Below the pieces are notes generated by a model. The model worked only from the letters and a program-made list of their open reading frames with translations, was not told where the DNA came from and searched no databases. 12,466 bases of DNA from an uncultured Fretibacterium sp. (GTDB lineage Bacteria; Synergistota; Synergistia; Synergistales; Aminobacteriaceae), in the NCBI GenBank assembly GCA_937899395.1, contig CALBPU010000025.1:1-12466 (forward strand), given 5' to 3'. The translations under genes and the position numbers were made by a program. Positions 1-6,516 of this stretch are shown one piece after another; within the stretch, counting starts at the first letter, position 1, and the number at the start of each line of letters is the position of its first letter.

Positions 1-149
1 CAGAAGCAACTGAAAAAAAAATTGACATCGTCGACGAAATTTATAACGAGCTTGAACAAGAACAAAATTTAAATATTCAGGAAGATACAGAAATAAAACC
101 AGAATTAAAAAATGTCGATTTAACACTACTTAAAAATAATGACGCTTAA
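1..149 (+). CDS. C-terminal end of an unidentified acidic protein (partial)
   Basis: An open frame enters from the left edge (first full codon at base 3) and ends at TAA 147-149, giving 48 residues. The visible tail is rich in Glu, Asp, Asn and Lys (for example EQEQNLNIQEDTEIKPE) with no motif, membrane segment or cysteine. It looks like a soluble, possibly disordered or coiled C-terminus. The other two plus-strand frames hit stops early, which supports this frame. The next gene starts 63 bases downstream behind its own AGGAGG, so the two could be co-transcribed, but a TATAAT at 165-170 may give the downstream gene its own promoter. Function cannot be assigned from this fragment. Confidence 0.6.
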   Translation, partial: EATEKKIDIVDEIYNELEQEQNLNIQEDTEIKPELKNVDLTLLKNNDA

Positions 150-164
150 AATTTAGTATTAATT

Positions 165-170
165 TATAAT
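165..170 (+). promoter_or_regulatory. Possible -10 box for the transporter gene
   Basis: A perfect TATAAT lies 43 bases before the transporter start, in the short AT-rich gap after the upstream stop codon. No convincing -35 hexamer is present 16-18 bases upstream, and chance TATAAT is common in such AT-rich DNA, so this is only a candidate. Confidence 0.25.
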
Positions 171-212
171 TTCAGAGTCATAAAATTTAAAATTTAGGAG
201 GATCATTCACAT

Positions 213-2513
213 ATGAAGCGCGTTTTATTGGCTGTTTTAATCGCTCTTTCAATATTTAGTTCGGCTTTTGCTGAAGATTGGAATTTTGATAAGCCCATTA
301 AAATCGTATGTCCTTGGGGAGAAGGCGGAGGCGCTGACGGAACTTTAAGAGCACTCGCACCGATCTTAAAAGGGATTTTAGGTCAAGAAGTTGAGATCGT
401 AAATATTACAGGTTCTAACGGCGGAAATGGAGCTTTATACGCAAAAGAACAACCAGCAGACGGATATACATTTTTGCTCGGCACTCAAAGTTTATTTATT
501 CAAGAGATCGTCGGCGAACTTCCTTTTAAATTACGTGATGAATTTACACCAGTTGCAAGACTCGTGCACGCAATTGATGTTATAGCTGCTTCACGTAGAG
601 CAATGGAAGAACGCGGCTATAAAAATTTTTCAGAGTTACGCAATTTCGTTAAAGCCCATCCGTTTAGCATCAGCATCGGAATGTTAACCCGCACCGGTCT
701 CGATGATATGGCGTTGAAACAAGCTGCAGAAGGTTTAAATTTCCTTGAGGTCGCATATCCTTCAGGAGCAGGAATGAATCAAGCTATAACTAACGGACAA
801 ATTGATTTAATGGTGACTGGTGTCGCAGAAATTGAAGAATTAATCGAGGGTGGCGAAGTTGTTCCGTTATTGGTCTTAAGTGAAAAACGCATGAGCCGTT
901 ATCCTCAAGTCGAATGCTCTAACGAATTGGGAATTAATGCATTTTTGGGAGCAGCACGCGGAATTTTTGCGAAAAAAGGAACACCAGAAGGCGCAATTAA
1001 CGCATTAAGCAACGCAATCGAACAAGCTGTAAATACATCAGAATGGAACGAATTTGCTAAACGCGGCGGATATGATGAGCGTCCGGGATTTGCGAAATTT
1101 GAAGACTATCAAAAAGAAATCGATGGAGAATATAAATCATTTACTGAAATTTTAAAACCAGCTCCAGCCAAAAAAGCAGCTGCCCCGAAAGTTCCAGCCG
1201 GAAAATTAGCGACAATCGGTTTCGTAATGGTTGCTATTTTAATTTTCTGCTTAATTCGTAAAGTTGTAATACCGCCAGTAGCATTTATTTTATTGCCGAC
1301 GATCGCCGCTCTTGTTGCTGGATTTGATCCGCTGGTCGTTAATAAATTTGCTGCATCTGGTATTTCTAAAATGGTCTCGACTGTTTCATTATTTGTATTT
1401 TCAATTTCATTCTTCTCGTTAATGAACGATGTCGGAGTATTTGATCCAATAGTGAACGCGTTAATTAAAAAAGCCGGCACAAGCATCGTATTAATATTTT
1501 TAGCTACGGCCGCAGTTGGAATTATTGGACATTTGGACGGCTCAGGAGCTACAACATTTATTATTACAATTACGGCAATGCTCCCGATGTTCAAAAAATT
1601 AAAAATGGATAACCGCGCTTTAATGCTTCTCGTCTGCGTTGCAATCGGAGTCATGAACGTATGTCCTTGGGGCGGTCCTACAATGAGAGCAGCTACAGTC
1701 CTCGAAACAGATCCAAATAATTTATGGCACAAATTATTACCTGTTCAGGGTGTAATGCTTGTAATTACTTTTGTAGTAGCTTTCTTGCTTAGTCAAGTTG
1801 AAAAACGCCGCCAGAAAAAATTAGGTTTAAGTGCAGATAATGGCGAAATTATTGAAGCTCCGGAAGCTAAAGCAGAAGACGCTACGAAAAATATTGCGGG
1901 CTGGAAAAAATTATTTAATGCATTGCTCGTCATTATTGTAGTAGTTGCGTTGATGTTCACGAAATTTAATCCTGCATATGTATTTATGTTAGCTTTAGCG
2001 TTTGCTTTACTCGTAAATATTTCGAGCTTGAAAGAGCAGAACAAAAAATTAAAAGAATACGGCGTTGCGGCTATGGCAATGGTTGTAACTTTGTTCAGCG
2101 CAGGAATTTTCACGGGAGTTTTATCAGGGACCGGAATGTTAAACGCAATGGCTTCAGCAGTTGTTACGGTAATTCCGCCAGATTTAGGACGATATACTCA
2201 CTTCATCGTTGCATGTTTCGCAGTACCGTTAATTATGTGCTTAGGAACGGACAGCTTCTATTTCGGATTGCTTCCTGTCGTCGTAGGAATAGCTTCACAG
2301 TTCGGAGTAAATCCGCTCGATGTTGCGTGCGTGTTGCTTGTTGCTGAGAACGTCGGAGTTATGATTTCACCGTTATCACCTGCAATGTATTTAGGTCTCG
2401 GATTGCTTGAAATTGATGTCGGCGAGCATATTAAATACTCCTTGCCGTGGATTTGGGGCGTGAGCATTCTTTCAATAGTTGCTTGCATAGTTTTAGGAGT
2501 AACTCCGCTGTAA
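213..2513 (+). CDS. TctC/Bug solute-binding domain fused to a CitMHS-family citrate transporter
   Basis: Predicted inner-membrane carrier for citrate or a related (metal-chelated) carboxylate with a built-in periplasmic binding domain. Residues 1-20 are a signal peptide (cut after AFA). Residues about 21-315 resemble TctC/Bug receptors, with the early Gly-rich ligand loop CPWGEGGGADGTLR at 33-46 and PADGYTFLLG at 81-90. A Lys/Ala/Pro linker (315-331) leads into 12-13 hydrophobic segments from 332 onward. These carry CitMHS signatures: GHLDGSGATTF (439-449), NVCPWGGPTMRAAT (482-495), LGTDSFYFGLLP (677-688) and a late SPLSPAMYL (719-727). The central loop 528-566 is basic and probably cytoplasmic. 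An AGGAGG at 196-201 supports this ATG. TctC proteins normally serve separate TctAB membrane subunits, and CitMHS carriers normally act alone, so the fusion is unusual. Substrate is inferred from family only. The frame is continuous with no sign of a sequencing join. Confidence 0.88.
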   Translation: MKRVLLAVLIALSIFSSAFAEDWNFDKPIKIVCPWGEGGGADGTLRALAPILKGILGQEVEIVNITGSNGGNGALYAKEQPADGYTFLLGTQSLFIQEIVGELPFKLRDEFTPVARLVHAIDVIAASRRAMEERGYKNFSELRNFVKAHPFSISIGMLTRTGLDDMALKQAAEGLNFLEVAYPSGAGMNQAITNGQIDLMVTGVAEIEELIEGGEVVPLLVLSEKRMSRYPQVECSNELGINAFLGAARGIFAKKGTPEGAINALSNAIEQAVNTSEWNEFAKRGGYDERPGFAKFEDYQKEIDGEYKSFTEILKPAPAKKAAAPKVPAGKLATIGFVMVAILIFCLIRKVVIPPVAFILLPTIAALVAGFDPLVVNKFAASGISKMVSTVSLFVFSISFFSLMNDVGVFDPIVNALIKKAGTSIVLIFLATAAVGIIGHLDGSGATTFIITITAMLPMFKKLKMDNRALMLLVCVAIGVMNVCPWGGPTMRAATVLETDPNNLWHKLLPVQGVMLVITFVVAFLLSQVEKRRQKKLGLSADNGEIIEAPEAKAEDATKNIAGWKKLFNALLVIIVVVALMFTKFNPAYVFMLALAFALLVNISSLKEQNKKLKEYGVAAMAMVVTLFSAGIFTGVLSGTGMLNAMASAVVTVIPPDLGRYTHFIVACFAVPLIMCLGTDSFYFGLLPVVVGIASQFGVNPLDVACVLLVAENVGVMISPLSPAMYLGLGLLEIDVGEHIKYSLPWIWGVSILSIVACIVLGVTPL

Positions 2514-2536
2514 ACAAAATTTTCACTGCTGTCGTT

Positions 2537-2675
2537 GTGAACTACCGCCACTGAAGAAGTGGCGGCTTCCTAATTCAACGAGGTCTGCGCTCCAACTTCT
2601 AAGGTTGAAGTCGTCTTACGTCCTCTCCAAAGGCGTTTAGGACTTGAAGTCCAAGTTTCCTGCGTCCCACAGGTA
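2537..2675 (-). ncRNA. Putative omegaRNA (reRNA) scaffold of the TnpB element
   Basis: Four consecutive perfect or near-perfect hairpins overlap the 3' end of tnpB and run past its stop: stems at 2659-2662/2670-2673, 2640-2644/2648-2652, 2590-2596/2604-2610 (one G-U pair) and 2545-2552/2558-2565 (8 bp, 5-nt loop). TnpB proteins of this superfamily are known to use an RNA made from exactly this part of the transcript, with the guide taken from flanking DNA beyond the right end. Here the guide would begin near AACGACAGCAGTGAAAATTT (2536 down to 2517, minus strand). The structure is seen directly. The RNA's existence and its exact ends are inferred. Confidence 0.55.
2545..2565. repeat. Terminal imperfect-free hairpin of the IS element
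   Basis: CCGCCACT and AGTGGCGG form an 8-bp perfect stem around GAAGA, just outside the tnpB stop codon. It is strongly G+C-rich against AT-rich surroundings, as expected for an IS200/IS605 right-end hairpin, which in autonomous relatives is the site read by TnpA. It could also stop transcription, although no U-run follows on either strand. Confidence 0.7.
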
Positions 2676-3844
2676 CTTCCTTCTGACAGCAGTATCATAT
2701 TTCTTGCCGCGTGTATGTCCCTGTCTTCTTTATATCCGCATGTACATTCATACACACGGTCTGATAATTTTATGTCTTTGTTAATTTTTCCGCAGTTCGG
2801 ACAATATTTTGTTGTAGGTACGTTTACTGGCAAAACACTCACTCGTTCATTCTTCATTAGCTTTGCTTTCAATATTCCCAGTATCGAATGTTGTACCGTT
2901 TTTCCAAACAACCCTTTATGCCAGCCCTTAATATTTTCGTCCTGCATGTAAATCTTTTCATGTTTAAGAAGCTCATTAACAATTTTATTTGCGGCATCTT
3001 TTTTTCTGTTTGTCAGTTTCTGATATTCTTTCCTCAATAATTTCCTCGCTCTGTATCTGTTGCTGGAACCTTTTTTACGTCTCATTATTTTTCTCTGAAG
3101 TTTCTTTAACCGTTCCGTTTCTCCAACATATACTTTGAATTTTTTTCCCTCTGAAGTCGTTATTGAGGTTTTTATTCCCATATCAATTCCGATTTTTTGT
3201 TTATATTTTTTCTGCTCAACTCCTTTATTTTGAAATGTTGTAATCGCAATATAATAGCCATCAGGAAGATTTAACAATTTCGCATTTGCAAACTCAATTC
3301 CCGGTATATCAAAAAATTGTTCGGTTCCTTCAATTTTAAGTGGCTTTTTTATTCCCTGAAGCCTAATGTGTTTTTTATCTGTGAATTTGTAAGTTTGTCC
3401 GTACTGCTTAAGGTTGATTGAATTGTAATCGGATTTATATTTCAACTTTCCAACTTTTCTTCCTTGATCTTTCAGAGCTGAAAGAGTTTTCAAGTTATTT
3501 TTGATACTTTGTATTACTGATTGTTTCATCTGTGAACTTAAATTTTCAAGCTCATGAGTTACAGGCTGCCTGTCCTTATCCAAACCGTGAACAGTTGTAG
3601 TTTTATAATCGTATTCGTTTATGTCGCTTATGTTGCTGGAGCTAATGAAAGTCAGTGCGTCATTGTACAACCATTTAGCTTCAACGAATATCATTTTAAG
3701 TTGAGTTTTTTGTCGTTCATTGAGGTGTGAAAAATCTATTTTTACTCGAAAGACAAGACAAAATTGGCTCTTCCTTTTAATACGAGTCTGTTGACATTTT
3801 TCTCTAATCTTATTATTTTTTATCTGTCTCTCTTCTTCAGTCAT
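2570..3844 (-). CDS. tnpB: RNA-guided nuclease TnpB (IS200/IS605 family OrfB)
   Basis: A full-length 424-residue TnpB. Its family is an RNA-guided DNA endonuclease, the ancestor of Cas12, that cuts the empty donor site and helps the element persist. The basic N-terminal half (about 1-215) is the RNA/DNA-binding part. RuvC-I has IGIDMGIK with D221. RuvC-II reads QDENIKGW (301-308). The zinc finger uses CPNC (348-351) and CTC (367-369), followed by the third acidic motif DRDIHAARN (374-382). At RuvC-II the usual Glu position is Gln301, with a Glu at 303 instead, so the active-site arrangement may differ from that of the best-studied members. The start is ATG at 3844 with a weak AAGG upstream. 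The last 35 codons overlap the putative omegaRNA. It has no frameshift or internal stop and so is potentially active. Confidence 0.92.
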   Translation of the reverse strand: MTEEERQIKNNKIREKCQQTRIKRKSQFCLVFRVKIDFSHLNERQKTQLKMIFVEAKWLYNDALTFISSSNISDINEYDYKTTTVHGLDKDRQPVTHELENLSSQMKQSVIQSIKNNLKTLSALKDQGRKVGKLKYKSDYNSINLKQYGQTYKFTDKKHIRLQGIKKPLKIEGTEQFFDIPGIEFANAKLLNLPDGYYIAITTFQNKGVEQKKYKQKIGIDMGIKTSITTSEGKKFKVYVGETERLKKLQRKIMRRKKGSSNRYRARKLLRKEYQKLTNRKKDAANKIVNELLKHEKIYMQDENIKGWHKGLFGKTVQHSILGILKAKLMKNERVSVLPVNVPTTKYCPNCGKINKDIKLSDRVYECTCGYKEDRDIHAARNMILLSEGSTCGTQETWTSSPKRLWRGRKTTSTLEVGAQTSLN

Positions 3845-3864
3845 TAACTTTTACCTTATGTGTT

Positions 3865-3870
3865 ATTATA
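3865..3870 (-). promoter_or_regulatory. Candidate -10 box for tnpB
   Basis: The minus strand reads TATAAT here, about 20 bases before the tnpB ATG, a suitable distance for a short leader. No good -35 hexamer is visible 16-18 bases upstream, so confidence is low. Confidence 0.3.
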
Positions 3871-3930
3871 TACTAATTTATAAAATAACGATGGTAATTT
3901 TTTAATTTCTATTTAAGGAGGGAAAATTTT

Positions 3931-4557
3931 ATGAAGTATAAAAATTTTGTTGCAGGTCTTTTAACATCGTTAATATTTTGTTCGTGTTCTTATGCTTCAA
4001 TCTCAAAAGAAACTGTTGAGGCCGCTTGGAAACGTATAGCTGAAACAGACGGTTTTGAAGTCGTAAAGATAAATTATGAAAAGGACGAATCGCCGAATGC
4101 TTGGGTGCTTTTTAAGTCGCAAAAAGATTTCAGCGTCCATGTTACTCAAGGTCTGATGAAAATTTTGAACAGTGAAGAAGAAATCGCAGGAGTTCTCGGT
4201 CATGAAATCGGACATGTAAGGCTCGGACATTACAACAAAGGTGTCGGACGAAACATCGGTTGGGCGATATTGAGTGCAGCATTAGGAAAAGCAGGAAAAG
4301 TTGCTCAAGCTGCGGGAAGTATCGGGATGAATTTAGCTGAGAGCGGTTTCAGCAGAGGTCAGGAAGTTGATGCGGACGATTACGGAACAGCTTTATTGAA
4401 GAAAGCAGGCTATGACCCTTACGGTTTATACAGAGCCATGAAAGCATTTGCCGATAACAAATATGTAACTCAACCGAACGGATTTAATTCACACCCGCCG
4501 ACTGAAAGGAGATTAAAGCACTTAATGGACAAAGCTAAAGAAGTAAAAGGACAATAA
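3931..4557 (+). CDS. Secreted M48-family zinc metalloprotease (LoiP/YggG-like)
   Basis: A 208-residue envelope protease of the M48 (Ste24/HtpX/LoiP) family, which degrades or processes misfolded envelope proteins. The zinc motif HEIGH is at 91-95 inside VLGHEIGHVRLGH. The third ligand is probably E145 in QEVDADDYG, and the C-terminal HPPTERR (188-194) is typical of the family. An N-terminal hydrophobic segment (about 5-22) is an export signal. The cysteines at 17 and 19 hint at a lipoprotein, but the surrounding LIFCSC is a poor lipobox. There are no further clear membrane spans, unlike HtpX, so it resembles the soluble or lipid-anchored LoiP/BepA type without BepA's TPR part. An AAGGAGG at 3915-3921 supports the ATG. 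It appears monocistronic: tnpB lies upstream on the other strand and a strong terminator follows. Confidence 0.9.
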   Translation: MKYKNFVAGLLTSLIFCSCSYASISKETVEAAWKRIAETDGFEVVKINYEKDESPNAWVLFKSQKDFSVHVTQGLMKILNSEEEIAGVLGHEIGHVRLGHYNKGVGRNIGWAILSAALGKAGKVAQAAGSIGMNLAESGFSRGQEVDADDYGTALLKKAGYDPYGLYRAMKAFADNKYVTQPNGFNSHPPTERRLKHLMDKAKEVKGQ

Positions 4558-4566
4558 TAAAATTTT

Positions 4567-4598
4567 TGCTCCCTTATATTTTGAGGGGGCATTTTTTT
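4567..4598 (+). terminator. Intrinsic terminator after the M48 protease gene
   Basis: TGCTCCCT (4567-4574) pairs with AGGGGGCA (4584-4591), giving 8 pairs with one G-U, followed directly by seven T residues (4592-4598). It starts 9 bases after the protease stop and separates that gene from the downstream operon. Confidence 0.88.
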
Positions 4599-4620
4599 AT
4601 GTGTTTCTTTACGGTTGGGC

Positions 4621-4626
4621 TATAAT
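4621..4626 (+). promoter_or_regulatory. -10 box of the six-gene operon
   Basis: A perfect TATAAT sits 51 bases before the first gene and just after the preceding terminator, where a promoter is required. The -35 region (around 4598-4603, TATGTG) is weak, which would fit an activator-dependent or otherwise regulated promoter. Confidence 0.5.
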
Positions 4627-4639
4627 ATTTACAAATATT
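4624..4639. repeat. Inverted repeat overlapping the -10/+1 region
   Basis: AATATTT and AAATATT are perfect inverted arms around AC, overlapping the TATAAT and the expected transcription start. Position and symmetry fit an operator for a dimeric repressor, although AT-rich DNA makes such palindromes by chance fairly often. Confidence 0.3.
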
Positions 4640-4676
4640 TATATAACTTAAACTTTTTAGAGCAGGTGAAAAAATT

Positions 4677-5543
4677 TTGTCTTTTTATTCAAGTAAATTA
4701 AAATTCATCTTAAAATTATTCATTGCATTTTTGATTTTTATAACTCCTACGAAAATTTTTGCGTCCACTCCTCAACGTTTAACTGTAAATTCCGGCGGCG
4801 CAATTTTATACGGCTCAAAAACTTATTCGGGAGCTGTAATGTCGGCTTATCAAAAAGTTTACGCAATGAATTTTGAAATTTGGAAACCTTACGATTTGCC
4901 CGCAGGCTGGTACGCAACTTTTGACGGCTTCCCTGTCGCTCAAATTGCCGAAAATCGTTGGGTATACGGTCAACTCAATATCGACGGAACTATAAGACCT
5001 ACAAATATTTTAGTAGGCTCTGTAATTCCTTCAAACGTTCCAGGTATCGTCAGAATAGCTACGGTATGGAGCTACGGAAAATATATCGACAGTCCTGAAT
5101 TTTTGAAGATTCAAAATTACAGATGTACTCATATGGGTTGGCTTAATGATAACATGCTCAACACTTTAATTTCGTGGAACTCAAAAAAAGCAGGCGTTTG
5201 GGTATGGCTCGGAAACCGCTGGAAAAGATTTGAACCCAACAGCGGCGAATATACTTGGCAAATGTTAAAACGTTTTACGCCTTATATCAATGACGAATTG
5301 AGAAAAAATAACGTGTATTTTTACGAGAGCGAACCTGTCGAAGCTGCTGACCTCGCAAGACAATGGGGAATGATTTGGGGCGGCCGTGTCATTCTTACAA
5401 GCCTCAAAAATTTCTCGAAAGATAGCGGAGGCTCAGGAGAAAGTGTTACATCAATGAAAGATTCTTCATCATCGAGCAGCGGAGATAATTCAGCACCTAA
5501 AGAAAATAATAAAGATTCAACACCGAAATGGGACGTAGATTAA
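4677..5543 (+). CDS. Secreted protein of unknown function with a Ser/Asp-rich tail
   Basis: I do not recognise this family. The 288-residue product has a basic N-terminus and a hydrophobic core (about 9-28), with a likely signal-peptidase cut after FAS (28-30). The mature part (31-245) is rich in aromatic residues, with many Trp and Tyr in short beta-like stretches such as GVWVWLGNRWKRF (173-185), and has one cysteine (150). It ends in a low-complexity Ser/Gly/Asp/Lys segment (249-288) that looks disordered. Together this suggests a periplasmic or surface protein that folds into beta-rich binding modules, but that is inference. The start is TTG, chosen because AGGTGA (4664-4669) lies 7 bases upstream and the signal peptide begins there. 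It is first in the operon with the TPR-like and Lon-family genes, separated from the next by only 28 bases. Confidence 0.72.
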   Translation: MSFYSSKLKFILKLFIAFLIFITPTKIFASTPQRLTVNSGGAILYGSKTYSGAVMSAYQKVYAMNFEIWKPYDLPAGWYATFDGFPVAQIAENRWVYGQLNIDGTIRPTNILVGSVIPSNVPGIVRIATVWSYGKYIDSPEFLKIQNYRCTHMGWLNDNMLNTLISWNSKKAGVWVWLGNRWKRFEPNSGEYTWQMLKRFTPYINDELRKNNVYFYESEPVEAADLARQWGMIWGGRVILTSLKNFSKDSGGSGESVTSMKDSSSSSSGDNSAPKENNKDSTPKWDVD

Positions 5544-5571
5544 TATTTTATTAATAACGGAGAAAAATTTT

Positions 5572-6489
5572 ATGGCACCTAAACGAAATCAAATTACTAA
5601 TAAAGCCAAAAGAATTGAACAGCTTTTATCTATGGCATGGACAACTGAAAGTACTGCAAGAATTTTGGCGATAACAGGTCAGATTCTCGAACTTGACCCG
5701 AATAATATCGAGGCTCTAATCATGAGAGCTGACAATACAAAAGATGCTGAAGAACGTGTTAAATTTTTGCGGCGGGGAGTTGAGGCTCTTAATGCTCCCG
5801 AAAATTTTGCCATGCACGACAGCAAAGTTTTATACACTATAGCGTTAAATCAGAGATTGGCTTATTCGCTTTTAATGCTCGGTAAACATGACGAAGCCTA
5901 CGAAGTTTGTGATACGGTCGTAAAATTCTCGGAGGAAAATTACGACAACGAAGAAGATGAAAATTATGAAAGCATGAAATCATTGCGTTACAGATTGTTA
6001 ATTTACCGTAAAGAATGGCAAAAGATTTTGGCTCTCACAATGCAGGACGAAGACCACACAGCAGGCTGGGCTTATGCTAAACTCGTAAGCGCATGGGAAC
6101 TTTCACCCGAACCGAAACAAAAAGTCTGTGCAAATTTGTTTTGGAATGCTTTAATGAAAGGCCCTGATATTCCGTTTTATATGTTAGGATTTTTTGAAGA
6201 ACCTGATGAAGATGATGACGCACAAACTCAAGATGATTTTCAGTTCGCTTTACTTTATTATGATGTTCTTTCGATTTCGGACGAATTTTATAATTGGTTT
6301 TCGAGGGGCGTAACTTTGTTCGGGCTTTTGTCAAACAGATTTGAAGGCAGAGAACGTGAATATATGATTGACACTCTTGATTCTCTCGGAGGTTTTAACG
6401 ATTACGAGAAGATGAGCGCAATACTTGTTGAAGGTGATGACATGGCCGTTATTGAGGCATTAGCGGCTAATAAATGTCTCACTGATTAA
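5572..6489 (+). CDS. TPR-like cytosolic protein, function unknown
   Basis: A 305-residue acidic protein with no signal peptide or membrane segment. Residues about 30-120 show helix-pair patterns typical of tetratricopeptide repeats, for example ILELDPNNIEALIMRA and a second pair ending in LGKHDEAYEVCD. This pattern usually means a protein-protein interaction scaffold. The middle has acidic stretches (around 122-134 and 210-222, the latter EEPDEDDDAQTQDD), and the C-terminal third is helical without a known motif. The start ATG has GGAGA at 5559-5563. The gene lies 28 bases after the secreted-protein gene and 27 bases before the Lon-family gene, so it is probably translated from the same transcript. 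It could be an adaptor or partner for the neighbouring protease, but only gene order supports this. Confidence 0.72.
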   Translation: MAPKRNQITNKAKRIEQLLSMAWTTESTARILAITGQILELDPNNIEALIMRADNTKDAEERVKFLRRGVEALNAPENFAMHDSKVLYTIALNQRLAYSLLMLGKHDEAYEVCDTVVKFSEENYDNEEDENYESMKSLRYRLLIYRKEWQKILALTMQDEDHTAGWAYAKLVSAWELSPEPKQKVCANLFWNALMKGPDIPFYMLGFFEEPDEDDDAQTQDDFQFALLYYDVLSISDEFYNWFSRGVTLFGLLSNRFEGREREYMIDTLDSLGGFNDYEKMSAILVEGDDMAVIEALAANKCLTD

Positions 6490-6516
6490 AATTATTATTA
6501 TGGAGAAAAAATTATT

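Larger units (their letters stand above)
2537..3880 (-). mobile_element. Solo-tnpB IS200/IS605-type element (IS1341-like)
   Basis: The unit holds an intact tnpB on the minus strand, a run of hairpins at its 3' end and no tnpA transposase, the layout of IS1341-type or non-autonomous IS605-family elements. The right end is placed at GTAGTTCAC (2537-2545, minus strand), next to the terminal CCGCCACT hairpin, because such elements often end just beyond that hairpin. The left end is uncertain. A TTTTAT (minus strand, 3880-3885) could be the target-adjacent motif. It sits between the transporter stop and the metalloprotease promoter region and interrupts neither gene. Boundaries are estimates, since this family makes no target duplication to mark them. 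Confidence 0.7.

Noticed and set aside
1109..1732. A 207-codon open frame on the minus strand inside the transporter gene
   Set aside because: It is antisense to the CitMHS domain, whose plus-strand motifs are unmistakable; the minus product shows no domain and has no ribosome-binding site. Long antisense openness is expected from the plus-strand codon pattern.
2258..2570. In-frame continuation of tnpB past its TAG stop (reads EAATSS and onward)
   Set aside because: The stretch just after TAG resembles ends of some longer TnpB proteins, but it soon becomes the antisense of the transporter gene. I regard TAG as the true end and the resemblance as the hairpin sequence being shared.
3979..3987. 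Lipoprotein cleavage site in the M48 protease (Cys17 or Cys19)
   Set aside because: Residues before each Cys (LIF, FCS) fit the lipobox poorly, so lipid anchoring is left open and not annotated.
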